From: Onchocerca lupi | Taxonomy: Eukaryota; Nematoda; Chromadorea; Rhabditida; Onchocercidae | Assembly: GCA_028564675.1 (NCBI GenBank) | Contig: JAOVVO010000153.1 | Coordinates: 1 to 64,000 of the forward strand | Direction: 5' to 3' | DNA: 64,000 nucleotides | Shown: positions 1 through 13,570 of the stretch, one piece after another | Position numbering within the stretch: the first letter of the stretch is position 1 | Layout of the letters: the number at the start of each line of letters is the position of its first letter | Notes under the pieces: generated by a model | The model's database searches: none | Told to the model about the DNA's origin: nothing | What the model saw: only the letters and a program-made list of their open reading frames with translations | Translations under genes and position numbers: made by a program

Positions 1-198
1 AATTTCATTTTCCGAGGAACAATTTACAACTGAAGCATGTCCTTGATATAAAAATAGCTTCCTTTTTTGTTCAAAAAAGTTCATCTACTTCTTTAATTAA
101 AGATAATTGCCGCTTAAACTTCTATGATGAAAAAATCTCCATTTTAACAAGGAATTAGTATCGCTGTCATTGAATTCTTAGTTTAAATCAAATGCTTA

Positions 199-241
199 CT
201 CAGTTTCAGATTATCCCCTTGACTATTCATAATCTCTTTTC
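199..241 (-). CDS. Possible internal exon running off the left edge
   Basis: On the minus strand a segment lies between a T-rich acceptor (ttttatttag) and a strong GTAAGC donor. It is open in only one phase (two bases carried in, one carried out) and encodes a short polar stretch containing MNSQGDNLKL. The partner exons would lie at lower coordinates beyond the window and at higher coordinates upstream, and none was found with matching phase. It may be part of the same gene as the small ORF at 266-391. Weak evidence: one 41-base splice-bounded open segment can occur by chance. Confidence 0.25.
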
Positions 242-265
242 TAAATAAAAGTTAAGTGAGAATCT

Positions 266-391
266 TCAACTTCGTTTTTTCAGTTCAAATTTGAATAAAA
301 TATTCGTTTCATTAGTGATTTTATCCATCTCAAAAACCATAGCAACTAGCAGTAGCAAGCTTAAAATCTTTGACTCATTGTTAGATCTCAT
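266..391 (-). CDS. Small secreted-type ORF, 41 residues
   Basis: An ATG on the minus strand opens a 41-codon frame ending in TGA. The first 20 residues look like a signal peptide: a short polar start with Arg and Lys, then a hydrophobic core LSLLLLVAMVF. A possible N-glycosylation site (N-E-T) follows, and the end is basic (KKRS). No family is recognised. It could be the first exon of a longer gene continuing left, but no phase-compatible donor was found. In AT-rich DNA, Leu/Ile/Phe-rich ORFs of this size arise easily by chance. Confidence 0.25.
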   Translation of the reverse strand: MRSNNESKILSLLLLVAMVFEMDKITNETNILFKFELKKRS

Positions 392-3300
392 TGCAAATGA
401 TTGTTATTTAAATTATTAGATGCAATTCTTTAGATTTATAATTAGCCTGAAGAAACAAGCTAATTATTCTTTCGTCAGTTGTGTAAAATTCTTCCGATTG
501 CAAGTATTGGAAGCTTCGTGGTGAAAGATTTATCGCAAATAACATGAAGTTTATCAGAAATTTTTGAATATTTTTTTGCTCCAACATCCAATGAAATTAT
601 CAACAGTTAAGCATACAAGTGCATATATTTTCCATACGGAAATTGATCACTAATTATCCTTATTAGTGCAAAATGTCCATTGACATTTGATGCGACAAAA
701 CATAGTTCAAGCGAGGTAGAATTAAATTTTGTGCTTTGGTTTCCTGATAATCATTATTAAAAAATGTTGTCTTCAGAAGACAATATTGTTTTATCATGTT
801 TGCCTACATTGTTTCAACCTTTTATCATTAGTTCTATTTTTTCAGTTATTCTCATCTTTGACGTGGTTGTTTTGTAAAGTTTATGACAATTAATTAGCTA
901 CACATAAGATTTCGGATGCTAATTAAAGGAACAAAATAATGAACGGAATTTCAAAAATGAAACCGACTTGCTCTATTCTGCAATTATTATTACCACGATA
1001 GATCACATATGTTGCGTCACTGTTCGTTCTTTTTTGTTTGCTTAATAATAAAGTTTTCATTTATTCAAGGAGAACATGAAAACAACATAGGGAAAAGTTT
1101 TGAAATTTAGAAATTTGTGCTTCAGCTAGATTCCCTTAATGTATTTTGAATTTAATTCAGGATTTTAAATACTCTAAGATTTTTAGAATAAATAATTGCA
1201 AATTTCGCATGATCCATATGATCTACCTGATTGAATAGCAAGCTGCAAAATCCTTATTTTCAGCCGAAATTACGGAATTTTCAAGTGAATTGCACAATAG
1301 ATAAAATAAAATTAATCAATCGTTTTTAAAATAAATGACTAATTAACCCAAGCAGAAACTCATTCAAAAAAATTTAACAAAAAAGCGAATAACAAAAATT
1401 GATTTTTTTATCGATCAAATCAACTTATTTATCCTTAAGAACAACGATACGAAGCACAACAAGCATTCTACAAAAAGGGCTGGAAACTGCTTTAATTTTC
1501 CTTATAAACTTTGAAATATTCAGCCAAAAAATAAGGCTTAGTCATCTCGGCAAACTTTCGCTCAATAAAAAACAGAATAGAATCAAATGCAGGAGAAGAT
1601 AAAATTGATCAACTTAATCGTTTAATCTTTGTGAATTGAACTTAAAATCTTTCCTAATGTGTTTCAAATTCTATTCTCTGTCCTCGCCAAAGTTTTTTGT
1701 CATCTTTTGCCGGTAATTCCTTCCAATAATTTCAAATATAAAAAGTGGAAAAGTTTTGAGTGGTAGATGTGATTTTGATAAATTGCATTGTCAGCCCAAT
1801 AACAGAAACTATCAATAAACTAAGGGTAAAGTGTTCGCACATGCTTGTAACATGGAGAAGAGGTTGTAATTCCAATTTTATGAATAAATTCTCGAATGAG
1901 TCAAAATTCGCATGGCGGCAAAAGCAATTTGTGACATGATATGCTAGCTTTAATGGATTTTAGTAAAAGATTTTTCAAAAATTCGGAACTTTTATTGCAA
2001 TTTGGCGAATGTTTAAGTGTTTTGCCGAACCCTTCGAAAAATCAAATTTCATCCAATAAAATTTTGCAAAAAAAAAAAAAGAAAAAAATGAAATTTAATG
2101 AAACGAAGCTTTGAATATAATGGGAAAGGATTTTAAAAATTGAATTTAATAAGTTAACCGGTAAATAAGCAACAAATAAATTCAGGAATTGAAAAATATT
2201 TATGGTCAATTAAAAAATTCTAGAATAGTAATTTAAACTTTAAATAACGATTCCTCGATATTCTTAACAAAGCGCAAAAAAAAAAAAAAGACTCATAATT
2301 AAATGAGAAATAAGGCCATGCTATATTAATAGCTTTAAAATAAGCCCAAAACTAAGAGAAGCATATCTGTTCTATAATTGATTTCGAAGACTCATGGGAT
2401 TCAAACAAACATTTCTAGAGTTATTCGCAAATATTCTACCATAGTTAATAGTTCAAAAGTCAAGTTTTTTCTCGTGCAAGTTTTCCTGCTTTTTCGCCCA
2501 ATATTAGTTGCAGAAGTGAAAGTTGCAAATAAAAAAAAAATTCTTTCGAAAATTTGTTAACTTTCCATGCGAATTCTTTGCTGAAATTTAGAAAGTTTAT
2601 TTTTTCGAAAAATTAAAAAGGAATCAAAAAAAATTTTTTTTTTTTTGCAATATTCGTCAACTCACAAATTACTTATTAAGTTGATAAACCAAATTTTGAA
2701 GTGAAAGTCCTGTCTAATTGAGAAAAAAGCTTTAAATTTCAACTTGCTAAAAAAGTTTGAAGAATTACTATGAAATGTGTTGCATGCAGTTTCCTGTACT
2801 AGTTAGAATTAAAATAATATCATTTTTAACACTGACATGATACTTTTTATAAACTTTTGATTATCTTTCGTTGTTAAGATTTTCAATGTATGAATGCGTA
2901 AAATTGATACCAAAATGATTAATTTTTTTTACCCAAGTTATTTTAAATTCGATTTTCTATTCAATTTTATTCGAATCAAAATGAACCTAATTTGAACATA
3001 GTTTTGAATCAAATTTTACAACTTCGATCGATAGAAATTACTCGTCGTCTGGAATACTACTGACAATAAATCATGGTAATTAAATGTTATTGCTATCCCA
3101 TGATTTCATGATAGATTCATTCTTCTTCTTGTTATCTTTTCTTCCCTCAAATAAACTACCATTTGAAAAAGCAAATATTTTATGGAAAAAATGGTACTCT
3201 CAGGTGACCTTGAAATGAGACGAATAATGTGATATTCAAAAGGTTCTTTTATTGTGTTTTCATTTTTTGCTTAATTTTAAAATTCATTTCAGTTCATACA

Positions 3301-3531
3301 GCCAAATTCAAGTCAAATCAAATCAAATCAATTCTAAGAGTGGCTACAACAAAGGTACCAATAGTCACCTCGTCTCTTTCCTTCGCCTTCGATCAATGTC
3401 AACAAGTACAAAGATAACAGTAACAATGGTACGCATAATCCAAATGTTTAGATTAGTGAAAAATTTTCTATTATTTTTAGTGCAAATAGTTATCAAATTT
3501 GTTGGCTATTTTTTTACTATTTACAGTTGAA
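392..3531. other. Gene-free AT-rich stretch
   Basis: Both strands were read. There are only short frames without splice-bounded continuity, several poly-A and poly-T runs (for example near 2070, 2275 and 2630), and no RNA gene. An 11-base match to part of the nematode SL1 leader near 2938 is too short to mean anything. Confidence 0.5.
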
Positions 3532-3728
3532 CTATATAAATAAAAATGTAAATGTTTGTTTGTTCAAAATCTTAAATCTCCGAAAGTTCCTAGATCCGCT
3601 CCTTATCTATGAAAAAAAACACGGCCTATTCAAATGCAACGTTGTATGAAAATTTCAAGTTAATCGGTGAAGAATTTGAAATGTTATGTGGAAATAAACA
3701 ACGAACATTTACATTTTTATTTATGTAG
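3532..3728. mobile_element. MITE-like inverted-repeat element, about 197 bp
   Basis: The left arm starts at 3532 and reads ctatataaataaaaatgtaa, continuing to about 3556. The right arm ends at 3728 and is its reverse complement with one or two mismatches over about 25 bases. The arms enclose about 145 bp of non-coding, less AT-rich sequence without an ORF. This is the layout of a non-autonomous terminal-inverted-repeat element (MITE or fold-back). No transposase is present and no clear target-site duplication was seen beyond a possible TA. The superfamily cannot be assigned from the sequence alone. Confidence 0.55.
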
Positions 3729-6700
3729 ATTCTACAAACAAATTAAAAACTTGGCTAAAATTGAAATGGAAATCTAAAATGTAATACATCATACTCATTG
3801 TATCAAAGAAGCAAACGAATACGATAAACTTTGCTCAGTTAAATGATGGAATCGATATTAAACACATGTATAATGTAAGTCATGTCCATATTTCAAAATA
3901 GTTTCAAAAATTTATTCACAATATGATGAAAGAACTTGTCATGAAAGTTAAATTGAGTGATGGGTCTGTGCAAGATATTTCTACGTTTTAAAAAGTCCTT
4001 TCATTCTTCCTATTGACTCTGCCCAAGATATCATTGGTTTTATGGCTTGTCCAAAATAGAATCACTGCTCTAGAAATTCAAAGTTTATTTATCGAACATT
4101 GCAACAAGGAAAAATAGAGGAATTGAATGAGAGCAATTAGCTATATCAAATACAATACAAAAGTAGTTGAGTAAATAAATAAATAATATTCAGTAAAATA
4201 CTACAATGAATAGCTGTCTTGCATCATTTGTGTTCCAATTTCATTTTAGATAATTTCATTCAAGTAATTGAATTCAAATTCATGCATCATGCATTTGTCG
4301 GTTAATATCCTATTTAATTGCAAAGCCTTTTAATGTGGAACATCTGCTGTATCCCAGCTCCATTCATCTGCATTGGTTTCCGGTGCTTTTATTAAAGGCT
4401 GTGTAAATCTTTTCTGTTTTGAAGACCCTTTCTTGAATATAAAACTGACTTCTATGCTTTCTCGGGAAGAAAATGAAAAAAAAAAACTTTGAATTAAAGA
4501 CTTAGTCATAATACTGAATAGATTTGATCATGAGTAATCATATTCAAAAGAATGATAAGATCGTAAGTTTCTAAAAGCTTTGCTGAAAACTCTGCAAAAC
4601 TTTTTTTTTTTTGAAAAAATTGCTCTTCAAGTCTACCGATGCATTGAAATAATTTCCCATTAAATTCGGTTTTTTTTTAACAGATTTTATAATTATATTT
4701 GTCAATTTGAATTAGTTTTCTATGGAGAATGGAAGAAAGGAAATAAAAGAGCAGAACTGCGTGAAATATTGACTTAGGTGAGCGTTGCATTTTTATTTTT
4801 ATATTTCGGGTAGCGATAATTGTAATTTTTCATTCTGTGATAAAATTGGCTCCATTATGACGAAATTTCATAACTTCAAATTAGATAATATACGCTACAA
4901 ATTTTTATGAGAGGAAATGCATTTATATCTCATTCTGTTCACAAAATGCCTTTTTTCTGAAGGATTAAAGGAAGCAGAAGGTCACCATGTGGGTCGTCGT
5001 TGTTTTGCTTTTTTTCCAATATTGATTTGTTCTATTTGCTCTAATTTTTTTATTATCAGGTTTAACTAGCGCTGTAATTATTACCTAATTATTTCCACGG
5101 TATCTCAGATTAATTGCTATAAATTCATTGATAATCATTGAAACAATATCAGTCAAGTTGGTGTTTTCACATACTCATTTATCCTACAAAAAATGCAAAT
5201 TAAATTTGCATTAGACTTTTGTCAAAATTCCTTCTGTATGGAAATGTGCAGAAGAAGAGCGATGGGAAGGAAATATTGCATTTTAATTTTAGTAAAGTTT
5301 AAATTTCGGTAGATTAACTGGAATAGTTTCATTTTTCTAAATTTCGAAGGTGAAGTATCTGAAGTGATTATGCAAAACTTTCTCTAAAAAAATGGCTCTC
5401 AAAATCCAAACAATCATATAGATTTGTCAAAAAAATGCATCGTAACATCACAGCAACTATTTATTATAATTTAAACAGTAAAAATTCATAAAATGTAAAA
5501 ATTTTAGTTAAAAACTACTGCGATCATTATCAATAATTATCAACAGATATATTATACATTACTTCGACTAGTTTCTTCTGATATATTGCCCAAGAATCGA
5601 ATCTCTAAAATAAAATGAGCTTTATTAAATTTAAAAATTATGTTCTGATTTTCTTATCTTGTCTAATTTACAAACAAAAATTTTAAGCTTGACTTTTTCT
5701 TCGTCATTTTTGTTTGTTCAACTGTCATAATGTTGATATCTTTCTCAGCTTCTCACATATTCTATTTTATTATTTTAGCTAAAATGTATGATATTGACGC
5801 TTCATTATATATTTGATTTTTATAAATATATTTGCTTTATGATTCAGATGGTTAATGAGAAAGAAAAGTGGAAGATTGATCAGAAAAATATCTAAAATAC
5901 ACATTTTGTACACAGTAAATATGCACTATCAAGTGCCGAACTATTCCAGTGACAACTTAATTAATTAGATATTCGTCTTGGTCATTAACTGACAACAACT
6001 TCTTCATTTTCAATTAGGATTTTATGAAAGGAACAAAAGGATTCAAAGTTGGCTAGAACGAAAAAGTTTTTCTCCTTCTCCATCTTCCATTTCAACTTAT
6101 TTGTGCAAAGTTAACAAATATTCTAACAAGAGTAGTTCGTTTTCTTTCCATCGGAAATGTCGTAGAAATGCTGGAGAACAAAAAAAAATTCGGAATCGCA
6201 TATGTATTCATTTCAACGTATTTTGCAATTAAAAGATTTCAGCGGAAGTTGAGAAAACTTGAGAATTGAGAAGGGAAAGTTGAGAAGAACGGGGATTCAG
6301 AAGATCGGGGATTCAGAAGAGCGGTGAAATGCGAATGAGGTGATAGAAAAAGACAGATAGAAATATTTATTTGCTGAAGATGTTATTAGTACTGGCAGTA
6401 TTATTATTGGTGATGTGGAAATTAGTAGTAATAATGAAGGAATTGGTTTATGATAGAAGTGAAAAGGCATGATTGGGAATTAAAAGCCAAGTCCGGTTCT
6501 ACATGGAATTCAAAAGAGAAGGAAATTTCATGAATTTTCTTTCCAAATTCAATCCAATTTTGCTTTCGCCCATTACCATTCCTTTCATTTATGTTTACTT
6601 CTTTTCAATAAAATGATCGGAATATTTGTTTTGCAATGAAAATCAATCGACAACATTTACCATTGAATGCGGCTGCATTTCCAAAAAACTCAAAATACAG

Positions 6701-7195
6701 TTCATTTTTTCTTTCTCTTTTCTTTCCTGATGCATCCCTTCTCTCTAATCTGTCACATTCTTATTATGAATTCATTAAATTAGTTTAATTATTCGTTATT
6801 TTCTAAATTTGAAGCGAATGTTGTCTGAGAATTTTTAATTGGTCTTGAATTTGTGAATCTCTTACAAATTTTGCTTTTAAAAATTTCGAACTTTAAAATT
6901 TTTTAAATTTACAAAATTTCGAAATTTCATAAGACCAGTTTTTTTCTGAGTTCTACCAATGAAGGAAGCTGAATTTTCGAAATCGCAGCGAATTTTCCTC
7001 CCCCTAATTTTTTTTTTTGCCAATCATTACTCTCTGTTGCTGATGTTATCCGTGAAATTTTAGTTCCCTTAACTGGAAAAAGCGAGACCTTGAAGATTTT
7101 AATGTGATGAATTACATTCTGCCCGCTAACTGCCATTTTTTAGAATTTTGGTGGAAATTTCGAAAACTTTCAATTTTCCTTATTTCAATCATGAT
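3729..7195. other. Intergenic, no supported gene
   Basis: No splice-consistent coding chain was found. The stretch includes a purine-rich patch at about 6240-6340, where a 15-base unit (cggggattcagaaga) is directly repeated, and T-rich sequence running up to the acceptor at 7200. Regulatory sequence for the next gene is probably here but no motif can be named. Confidence 0.45.
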
Positions 7196-7203
7196 TTCAG
7201 GAA
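7190..7203 (+). promoter_or_regulatory. Probable trans-splice (SL) acceptor
   Basis: Sequence catgatttcag ends at 7200, three bases before the ATG at 7204. A strong acceptor with an almost absent 5' UTR is the usual signature of a spliced-leader site in nematodes. A cis-spliced 5' UTR exon is the alternative. Confidence 0.5.
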
Positions 7204-9181
7204 ATGAGACAAGCTTTATGTACAGTTGTTGGCATTTATTCTTGCACTTTGTTTGCTGTTCAAGCTGGTAATATTTGAAACTTTTGTAATTTTCTTCTTC
7301 AATATTGATTTTAATCGTCAAAAGTTTTTAAATTTTTATTTTAAATTCGTGCATTGTTAAATCTTAAATGCATTCATTTTGCTAGAATTTCCATTTTATT
7401 TCGGAATCCATTTAGACTTTGAAAATGATTATTTCAATAATTGAGATTTTATGCAATTGTTGCACTTTTACAACAATAATGATGATACTTATTTACAAAA
7501 TGTTTCTACTAAAAGCACAAAAGTTCCTAAAAAAAGGAAATAAGAATTAAAAACTTTTTGAATATGCAGAACGAGTTCAGTGCGGTAATTTGATATCATC
7601 AGAAACAAGACGATATGTAGATGCATACGTATGTCCGACAAAATTTCATCATGAAAAGGAGAATCGATGCTGCAATCCACCTAGATTTAATTGTTGTCGT
7701 GAACCTACATTTCTCGAGAATCAGTAAGTACGTTAGATATAATGATGATGTTCGTATTCGCAATAATAATAGTTGATAATTGATAATGGCAAGAAGATGA
7801 ATGAAAAAAACTAAACCTTAGATTATAGTCTAAGTTTCGAATCCGAAAACTTGAGATTGATAAATTTCAGCCCAAGATAAGAAAGTAGTAAATGGTAAAC
7901 CCTGCAAATATTAGACAATAAAATTAATATTGATTTACTTTTTTCAGTTTGTTTAAAAATATTTTACTAACTTGAGAAGCCAGGCGATACATATACTGTG
8001 AGTTTGTATTTTGGATAATTTTACGACAGTATACAGTTACATTGTTGATTTATTGTAGACTAAATATCAAAGCGGTACTGTCCATATCTGATGGAAGAGA
8101 TCTGATAAAGAATCTCTAGATCAAGTATTGTTACATATTGATAATCAAGAGAAACATATTGAGTTCAAAGATCCATTATTGAAACTAAGAAAAGATGCGA
8201 AACTTTATGAATAGGGAATCCATCGCAAACTTTGCAACGAATTTATGAACATCGAAAACTGTCAATTTACATAAAATCGTTAAAAGATGATGCCAATTTG
8301 TGAGACAGGAAAATGAAGATAGCATAATTCTGTACAGTCGATACTCTTAAAATTCTCTACCAAAATCGAAATTTGTAGATTATTTTTCTCATAGCGAAAA
8401 GTTTGGAATTGGATGAAAAAAACGGAACATTTGAATTTTGTTACTAATGTTGAGTGTGCTGAAAATTCACGATTTAGTTTAATTTGCATTTTCAAACTGA
8501 ATATCAATAAAAAATTTCCATCTTGACAAAATTTCAGTTTAACAGCAATATTATCTACTGCACTGATTGTTACTTTCGCCTTACTAACGATGATCATCAT
8601 AGTCTGTCTTTGCTGGGAGAAATGCCTTTTGCATAAAATTATCCGAAGGAAACCAGCGCTTGATTATATGGGTTAGTCTTTTAAAATAAAATTATATCGT
8701 AATTTATCACCTTATCATTGGCTGGTTTATTTCTTAGTGTGACAATACCGTACGACTGGTAATCATACAATAATTAATTTCCTGAAAGAAGTTTCATTAC
8801 AGTAGTCAACCTATCGTATATATTTTTCAACTATTCACTTCACCTATATTATGCAATAACTTCCGATTGTTATACGGTGTTGTCTCTGTATTGTTTGAAA
8901 CTTTTGAAATATACCTTCTACTGTGTTTCATTAGCAGTCTTCGAATTTCTAGTTCGTAGATTAAATATCATGCCCGTAAATATTGGCAAAAATTCAAAAT
9001 CGAATTACTAATCGATTTATATTTTATAATAAATAATATTCTAGCTCGACCCGAGGAAACGGAGCATCTAAATGGTTTGAGTTTGCCAAATGAGTACTGC
9101 AATGAAAAGCATGCGTACGAAGTAAATGCAGAAATCATTTATCGACCCAACAAAGATCCCTTATGAAGATTGGATTTTAAA
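7204..9181 (+). CDS. Small Cys-rich single-pass membrane protein, Shisa-like layout
   Basis: Four exons join in phase: 7204-7267, 7570-7723, 8538-8671 and 9045-9181, giving 162 residues. All introns are GT-AG. Residues 1-21 form a signal peptide (core CTVVGIYSCTLFAV). The 50-residue ectodomain has six cysteines, ending in the pattern CC-x6-CC around NPPRFN. A hydrophobic segment at about 74-98 (LTAILSTALIVTF onward) is the only membrane span. It is followed by a cytoplasmic tail of about 65 residues that starts basic. This order (signal peptide, short ectodomain with paired cysteines, one span, tail) resembles Shisa/CX-type adaptors that modulate receptors at the cell surface; that assignment is inference, because sequence identity could not be tested. 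The start is chosen because the signal peptide begins there, just after an SL-type acceptor. Odd: removing one base near 9120 would give a different, equally open C-terminus, so the last 16 residues are less certain. Confidence 0.75.
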
Positions 9182-12100
9182 TTTAAAATTTTTAATTTTT
9201 GATTTTTGTTTGCAAGCATTGAATTTATTACAGAATTTTGTAACATTTATGATAGATGCATAGATCATTGAATGTCTAGAAATTGATTATCAACTTATAT
9301 CAAATTATTAGAAATAATAATTTTTTATCAATTAACTATTACTTCTCTCTATCAATCACATTAAACTCATATGAATTAAATTTTTCCACTACTTTCCATA
9401 TGTCTTTGCCTAACCTAAACTTGGTGCTGAGAATAATGATTTTCTTTGATAGAGAATTTTTATGAAGAAATTGCAGGAATGTCTAGATAGATCTCAATTT
9501 TTCAACTTCCTTAAAATTTTGAAGTTTTTAAAGAAATTTCGAAAGGATTATTTTCATCATCCAGTTATTTAATATCACATACCTTCGTATGATAGATTAA
9601 TTTATGTGCCTAATGAAGATAAGCGATGAATTCTCGAGAAGAAACACATGACTGTCGCCAAATAGCTCATTCATTGTATGATCTGATCTGATGAGATTAT
9701 TAGTAGTCATACAATTAACTTTGATTCTGCAAATTAGTCGAAATTTCTCGAAATCATGCGAGTATCATGCTTTTATTCCATAGAACTATAGCAATTACAC
9801 ATTTGTATTGAGGATTCCTCTGATGAAAAGCATTGAGATTTCAACGGCATATGTTAATTTCTTTGTTGTTAATTAATTGAAAAATCATTTGGTCAAAAAT
9901 GTCAAATGAAAAATAAAAGCTTAAAAAAAAAAATGACTAAAAAGATAACACTTATAAGAGCTAATAGAAACGAAAAAATTAAGAAAGATAACCAAAATCT
10001 TTTTCCAACAAATATCTTTGTGAAATGATTACGGCTCAGCTAGAATTATTTTGTTTAAAAAAAGAAAAAACTAATTTTATTCTCAATTAAAAAATAAACC
10101 GAAATATAAACAGAATAATAAAAACACAAATAATAAGTTTGTTTGTTTGTTGATTAACAACAACAGAAAAATTTAAACAGAAATAAAATAAAATAAATTG
10201 TTATTTGTTTTTCGAAACACCAAACATCTAATTTTATAACTTAAACACTCCACACAAAAACTTCTACACAAAAACTTTTTTTTTGAATTAAATTAAAATT
10301 TCCTAATTATTTTTCAATAATTCCAGCCACATGGATAAAATGTTTACAATCTATTTAATCAGTGTGAAATGAAAAATTCATATTAGGGCATAACTGGATT
10401 TATCAGCTGTTTAGGTTAATAATAAAAAGAATTCGAATTGTGAAATTGAATTATTCATTATTTGCATTTTCATTTGTTTAGATTAATATGAAATTAATTT
10501 TGATGAGAAAATTCCTGGGAATTTAAATTGGAAACGAAATAATAGAAATGAAGAAATGTGATGATGAAAGAAAAAGTAGAATAGCTTTAAAATCGTTGAA
10601 TTGAGAAGTGTTTATGTTGAAATGCATTTTTTATTTTACTTTTTCATTTGATTTCGGTAAAAAATAATTGGAAATTGCATGTGGAAGTAATTTATTATTA
10701 TTGTTAGCTAAAAAAATTTTTAAATAAATTAGTGTTACTTTTACCAAAAAATCGAAATATTTTTGCGATTATGAATATGACGAAATGATCAAAGATCTTT
10801 GTATAATAGAAATATCCAAGCGTGGTATGACCAAGCTTTTGACCTTTATGTGTGTTGTAAATTGTGTTGTCTGTGGTGATTTAGAGTAGACAAACTTCTT
10901 TTGCGCTTTGTTGACATGTTGTAAAATTGTGCTATCATCATCATCAAGTAGAAAACAAATTATCGCTCTTTGCGCCCTACATTAGCATGCTGTAAAATTG
11001 TAAACAAACTCTTGCTACGCAAAAAATTAGGATCATCCATTTGGATCAGAACAATCTGAACCATTAGATAAAAAAAGAAAAAATCATAAAAATCTATACG
11101 ACCATAATTCTCATCGGAGAAAAAAACTCTCAGAATGATCGATCAATACAAATGGTAAAATCAGAATGAAAATGAACTTCAATCAGATCGAATAGAACTT
11201 TCAAAAAAGATTCGAGAAGCGGTTCTTCCATCAGAATGAGCATTCGATCAGTCCATCGCTTATAGAAAAGTCTCAGAAAAAATTTTTGAGAATAGTTCTT
11301 CAATTGAATAATAACGAAAAAGAAAATTTAGCAATCGATCTCGCTAGGAATATTTTCGGATAATTATTTGTTTATAACGTGTAAGAAAATGATTCCTCCG
11401 TCAATCAACAAAATTTTTATCACATTTATTCGTCTGTGCCAAATATTATCGAGAAATTTTCGCAACTTTTGGAAATAATTTTAATGTTCGCCTCATTTTC
11501 TTAAATAGTCGCAATTCTTTCGAATAGATTTTCGATTATCTTGCTAATAATAATATAAAAAAAAAAAAAATATTTACTTTATGCATGCTTCGATACGAAA
11601 AAATGAAACTAAGCAATATAAAATCATATCGATTTTGTCGAATTATAATAGATGACTCCGATTCAATACTTTTAAAAGATACCAGAAACAAAAGGAATAA
11701 ATAATTTGTAAGTTTTTGCAATTTTTATTGATAATCTTACTCATTTTATCACATAAAATTCTCTTAGTCACAAAATTTCATGCCTATTATTGCATAGTGT
11801 TCATGAAAAGAAATGTGCAAAGTTTATCAAATAAATTTTTTCATTGCAAGACAGGAAATGTACCTCTGAAAAATTCCTGTAAGAAACATTAAAAATCAAT
11901 ATCATATTAGCTTTAACAAAACGGTTTTTTTAAAGTTATAACATATACTGAATTAATTAGAACAATGCAGAGATACAAATCATATGAACGAAATGCGAAA
12001 AGTTGTTTTAATAACATATCATTTTTCGAAAAAATCCAATCAAGTAATTAAATTCACAAATTTGGAAGACAAATTTAATTGATTTCTTTCATTGAACAGA

Positions 12101-13110
12101 AGGTAATAAATAGTATTGAGAAATATAGTAAAAATTTAAAACTGTTATATCTTATATCCTTCCTTAATTCCATTATAGTCATCTTCCTTCCTATTACTAT
12201 CAAAATCTTTAATTATCTTATTTTTGTTCTTTTTTCTAGCATACTGTTATTAATCAAAAATAAAATTCAGAAAGCAGTAGAATTTCCGGTGTTTTCAATA
12301 ACACTGCTCTTCTCTTTTATCAATTAGTTCAATGTAAATTTATGAATAGCGCTAAAAGAAGATAGCAATGAATTTGTAAATGAATTAAACTGAAATTAAA
12401 GCAGGAACAGAGCACACTTGAATATCATGAATTTTCATCATTTTTCGTAATGTTAAAAGAGTAAACAAATTAGAATAATTAAATAAATGAAACGGAGTTT
12501 GGCTGATAAACCTAACTGCGCTTCACAATCATTTTCTGTTCATATTTTGCGTATTTTCTATAGTTAATTTTATTATCATTCACGTCACAATATCGTTCAA
12601 ATAGCACCTCACTAATCGCACCTCACTAATCGGTCTGAAGTAAATGTCCTTCATAAGGTTTCTTCAACTGAAACTCTTTCATTGTGATCGGTCATTGTAC
12701 CCATTCTTTTCATTTCAACTATCAAATCAGAACTGTTAACTACGTTAAAGATAAACAATTTGTTAGATCTATATGAAATTTAAATTTAATTTCAAATGAA
12801 GCTAAAATTTTTATTATGAATTCGCTTATATTATTTGTGTCGATTACTATTCTTATTTTCAAAAAATCCAGTTTTTGTCCAAAATTTCAACCTTCTTATA
12901 GATTTTGATTTATCATAATCTTGTAGACTGAAAAGCACCAAAATGTGGAATCGATAATTTTGTAAATTAAAAAGCATATTAAGTTGATTCTTATCAGTTG
13001 ATCGGTATTTATGAATTATCAAATTGACTCAATCTTTCGATATTCGTTTTATGCTCGAAATTCATCAACTGATTAGTTATTTATCAACAAACATGTCATT
13101 GTTCAATCAG
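9182..13110. other. Intergenic, AT-rich, no supported gene
   Basis: Long A/T-rich sequence with only chance ORFs, for example Leu/Ile/Phe-rich frames near 9283 and 12079. Around 10840-11010 a short motif (tgttgtaaaattgt, with gctgtaaaattgt) recurs within two imperfect copies of a TTTGCGC-containing segment. The 11040-11500 part looks like decayed coding sequence and is listed separately. Confidence 0.4.
11040..11500 (+). pseudogene. Possible decayed coding segment
   Basis: The stretch reads as charged, protein-like codons broken by frame changes and stops. One frame is open at about 11048-11138 (Lys/Arg/His-rich). Another carries QSDRIELSKKIREAVLPSE near 11170-11240, then a TGA, then more coding-like codons to two consecutive TAA codons near 11310. 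Neither strand offers splice sites that would remove the stops. It could be an old gene, retroposon or organelle/endosymbiont-derived fragment, or only a compositional quirk. No family is recognised. Confidence 0.2.
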
Positions 13111-13570
13111 GGCATTGTGTTTCGTCTATTGGAATAGGTAAATTGCGCCAACATCTCATAACGAAAAACTTTGTTGTACAGCCGTGTTGATCACTACAAC
13201 ATAATCCTTTACTATGGCTCAAATACGTAATTTTACTACTCCTTCGTATATTTAGATGGAAATTAGTTTTCTTTTGCAGTATTCAGCCAAATAGATTATG
13301 ATCTACCAACTCACATCCATTTCATCTTGAAACAATCCGATTTTTGACAAGGAAAGTTGAAAAGAATTAGCGACGCTATTTTTTTTTATTTTCATTTTTT
13401 TTTTTCGATATTTCTTACGCTAAAGATACGGAACTATTCGTGTCAAGTTGATTGGATTTGAATAATTGGAAAAAGCCGAAGACAAGGAAGATGACAAGAT
13501 AATAGTACCATTACAATCAGTGCACCAGACAGCAATTTTTCTTTTGAAAATATCCTTGAAAAGAGGACAC

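Noticed and set aside
2930..2950. Partial match to nematode SL1 leader (ttacccaagtt)
   Set aside because: Only 11 bases match, and the expected donor and snRNA context are absent.
12079..12327. Hydrophobic 82-codon frame that could be a membrane protein
   Set aside because: Ile/Leu/Phe-rich content is what random AT-rich DNA encodes; no ATG at the frame start and no splice support.
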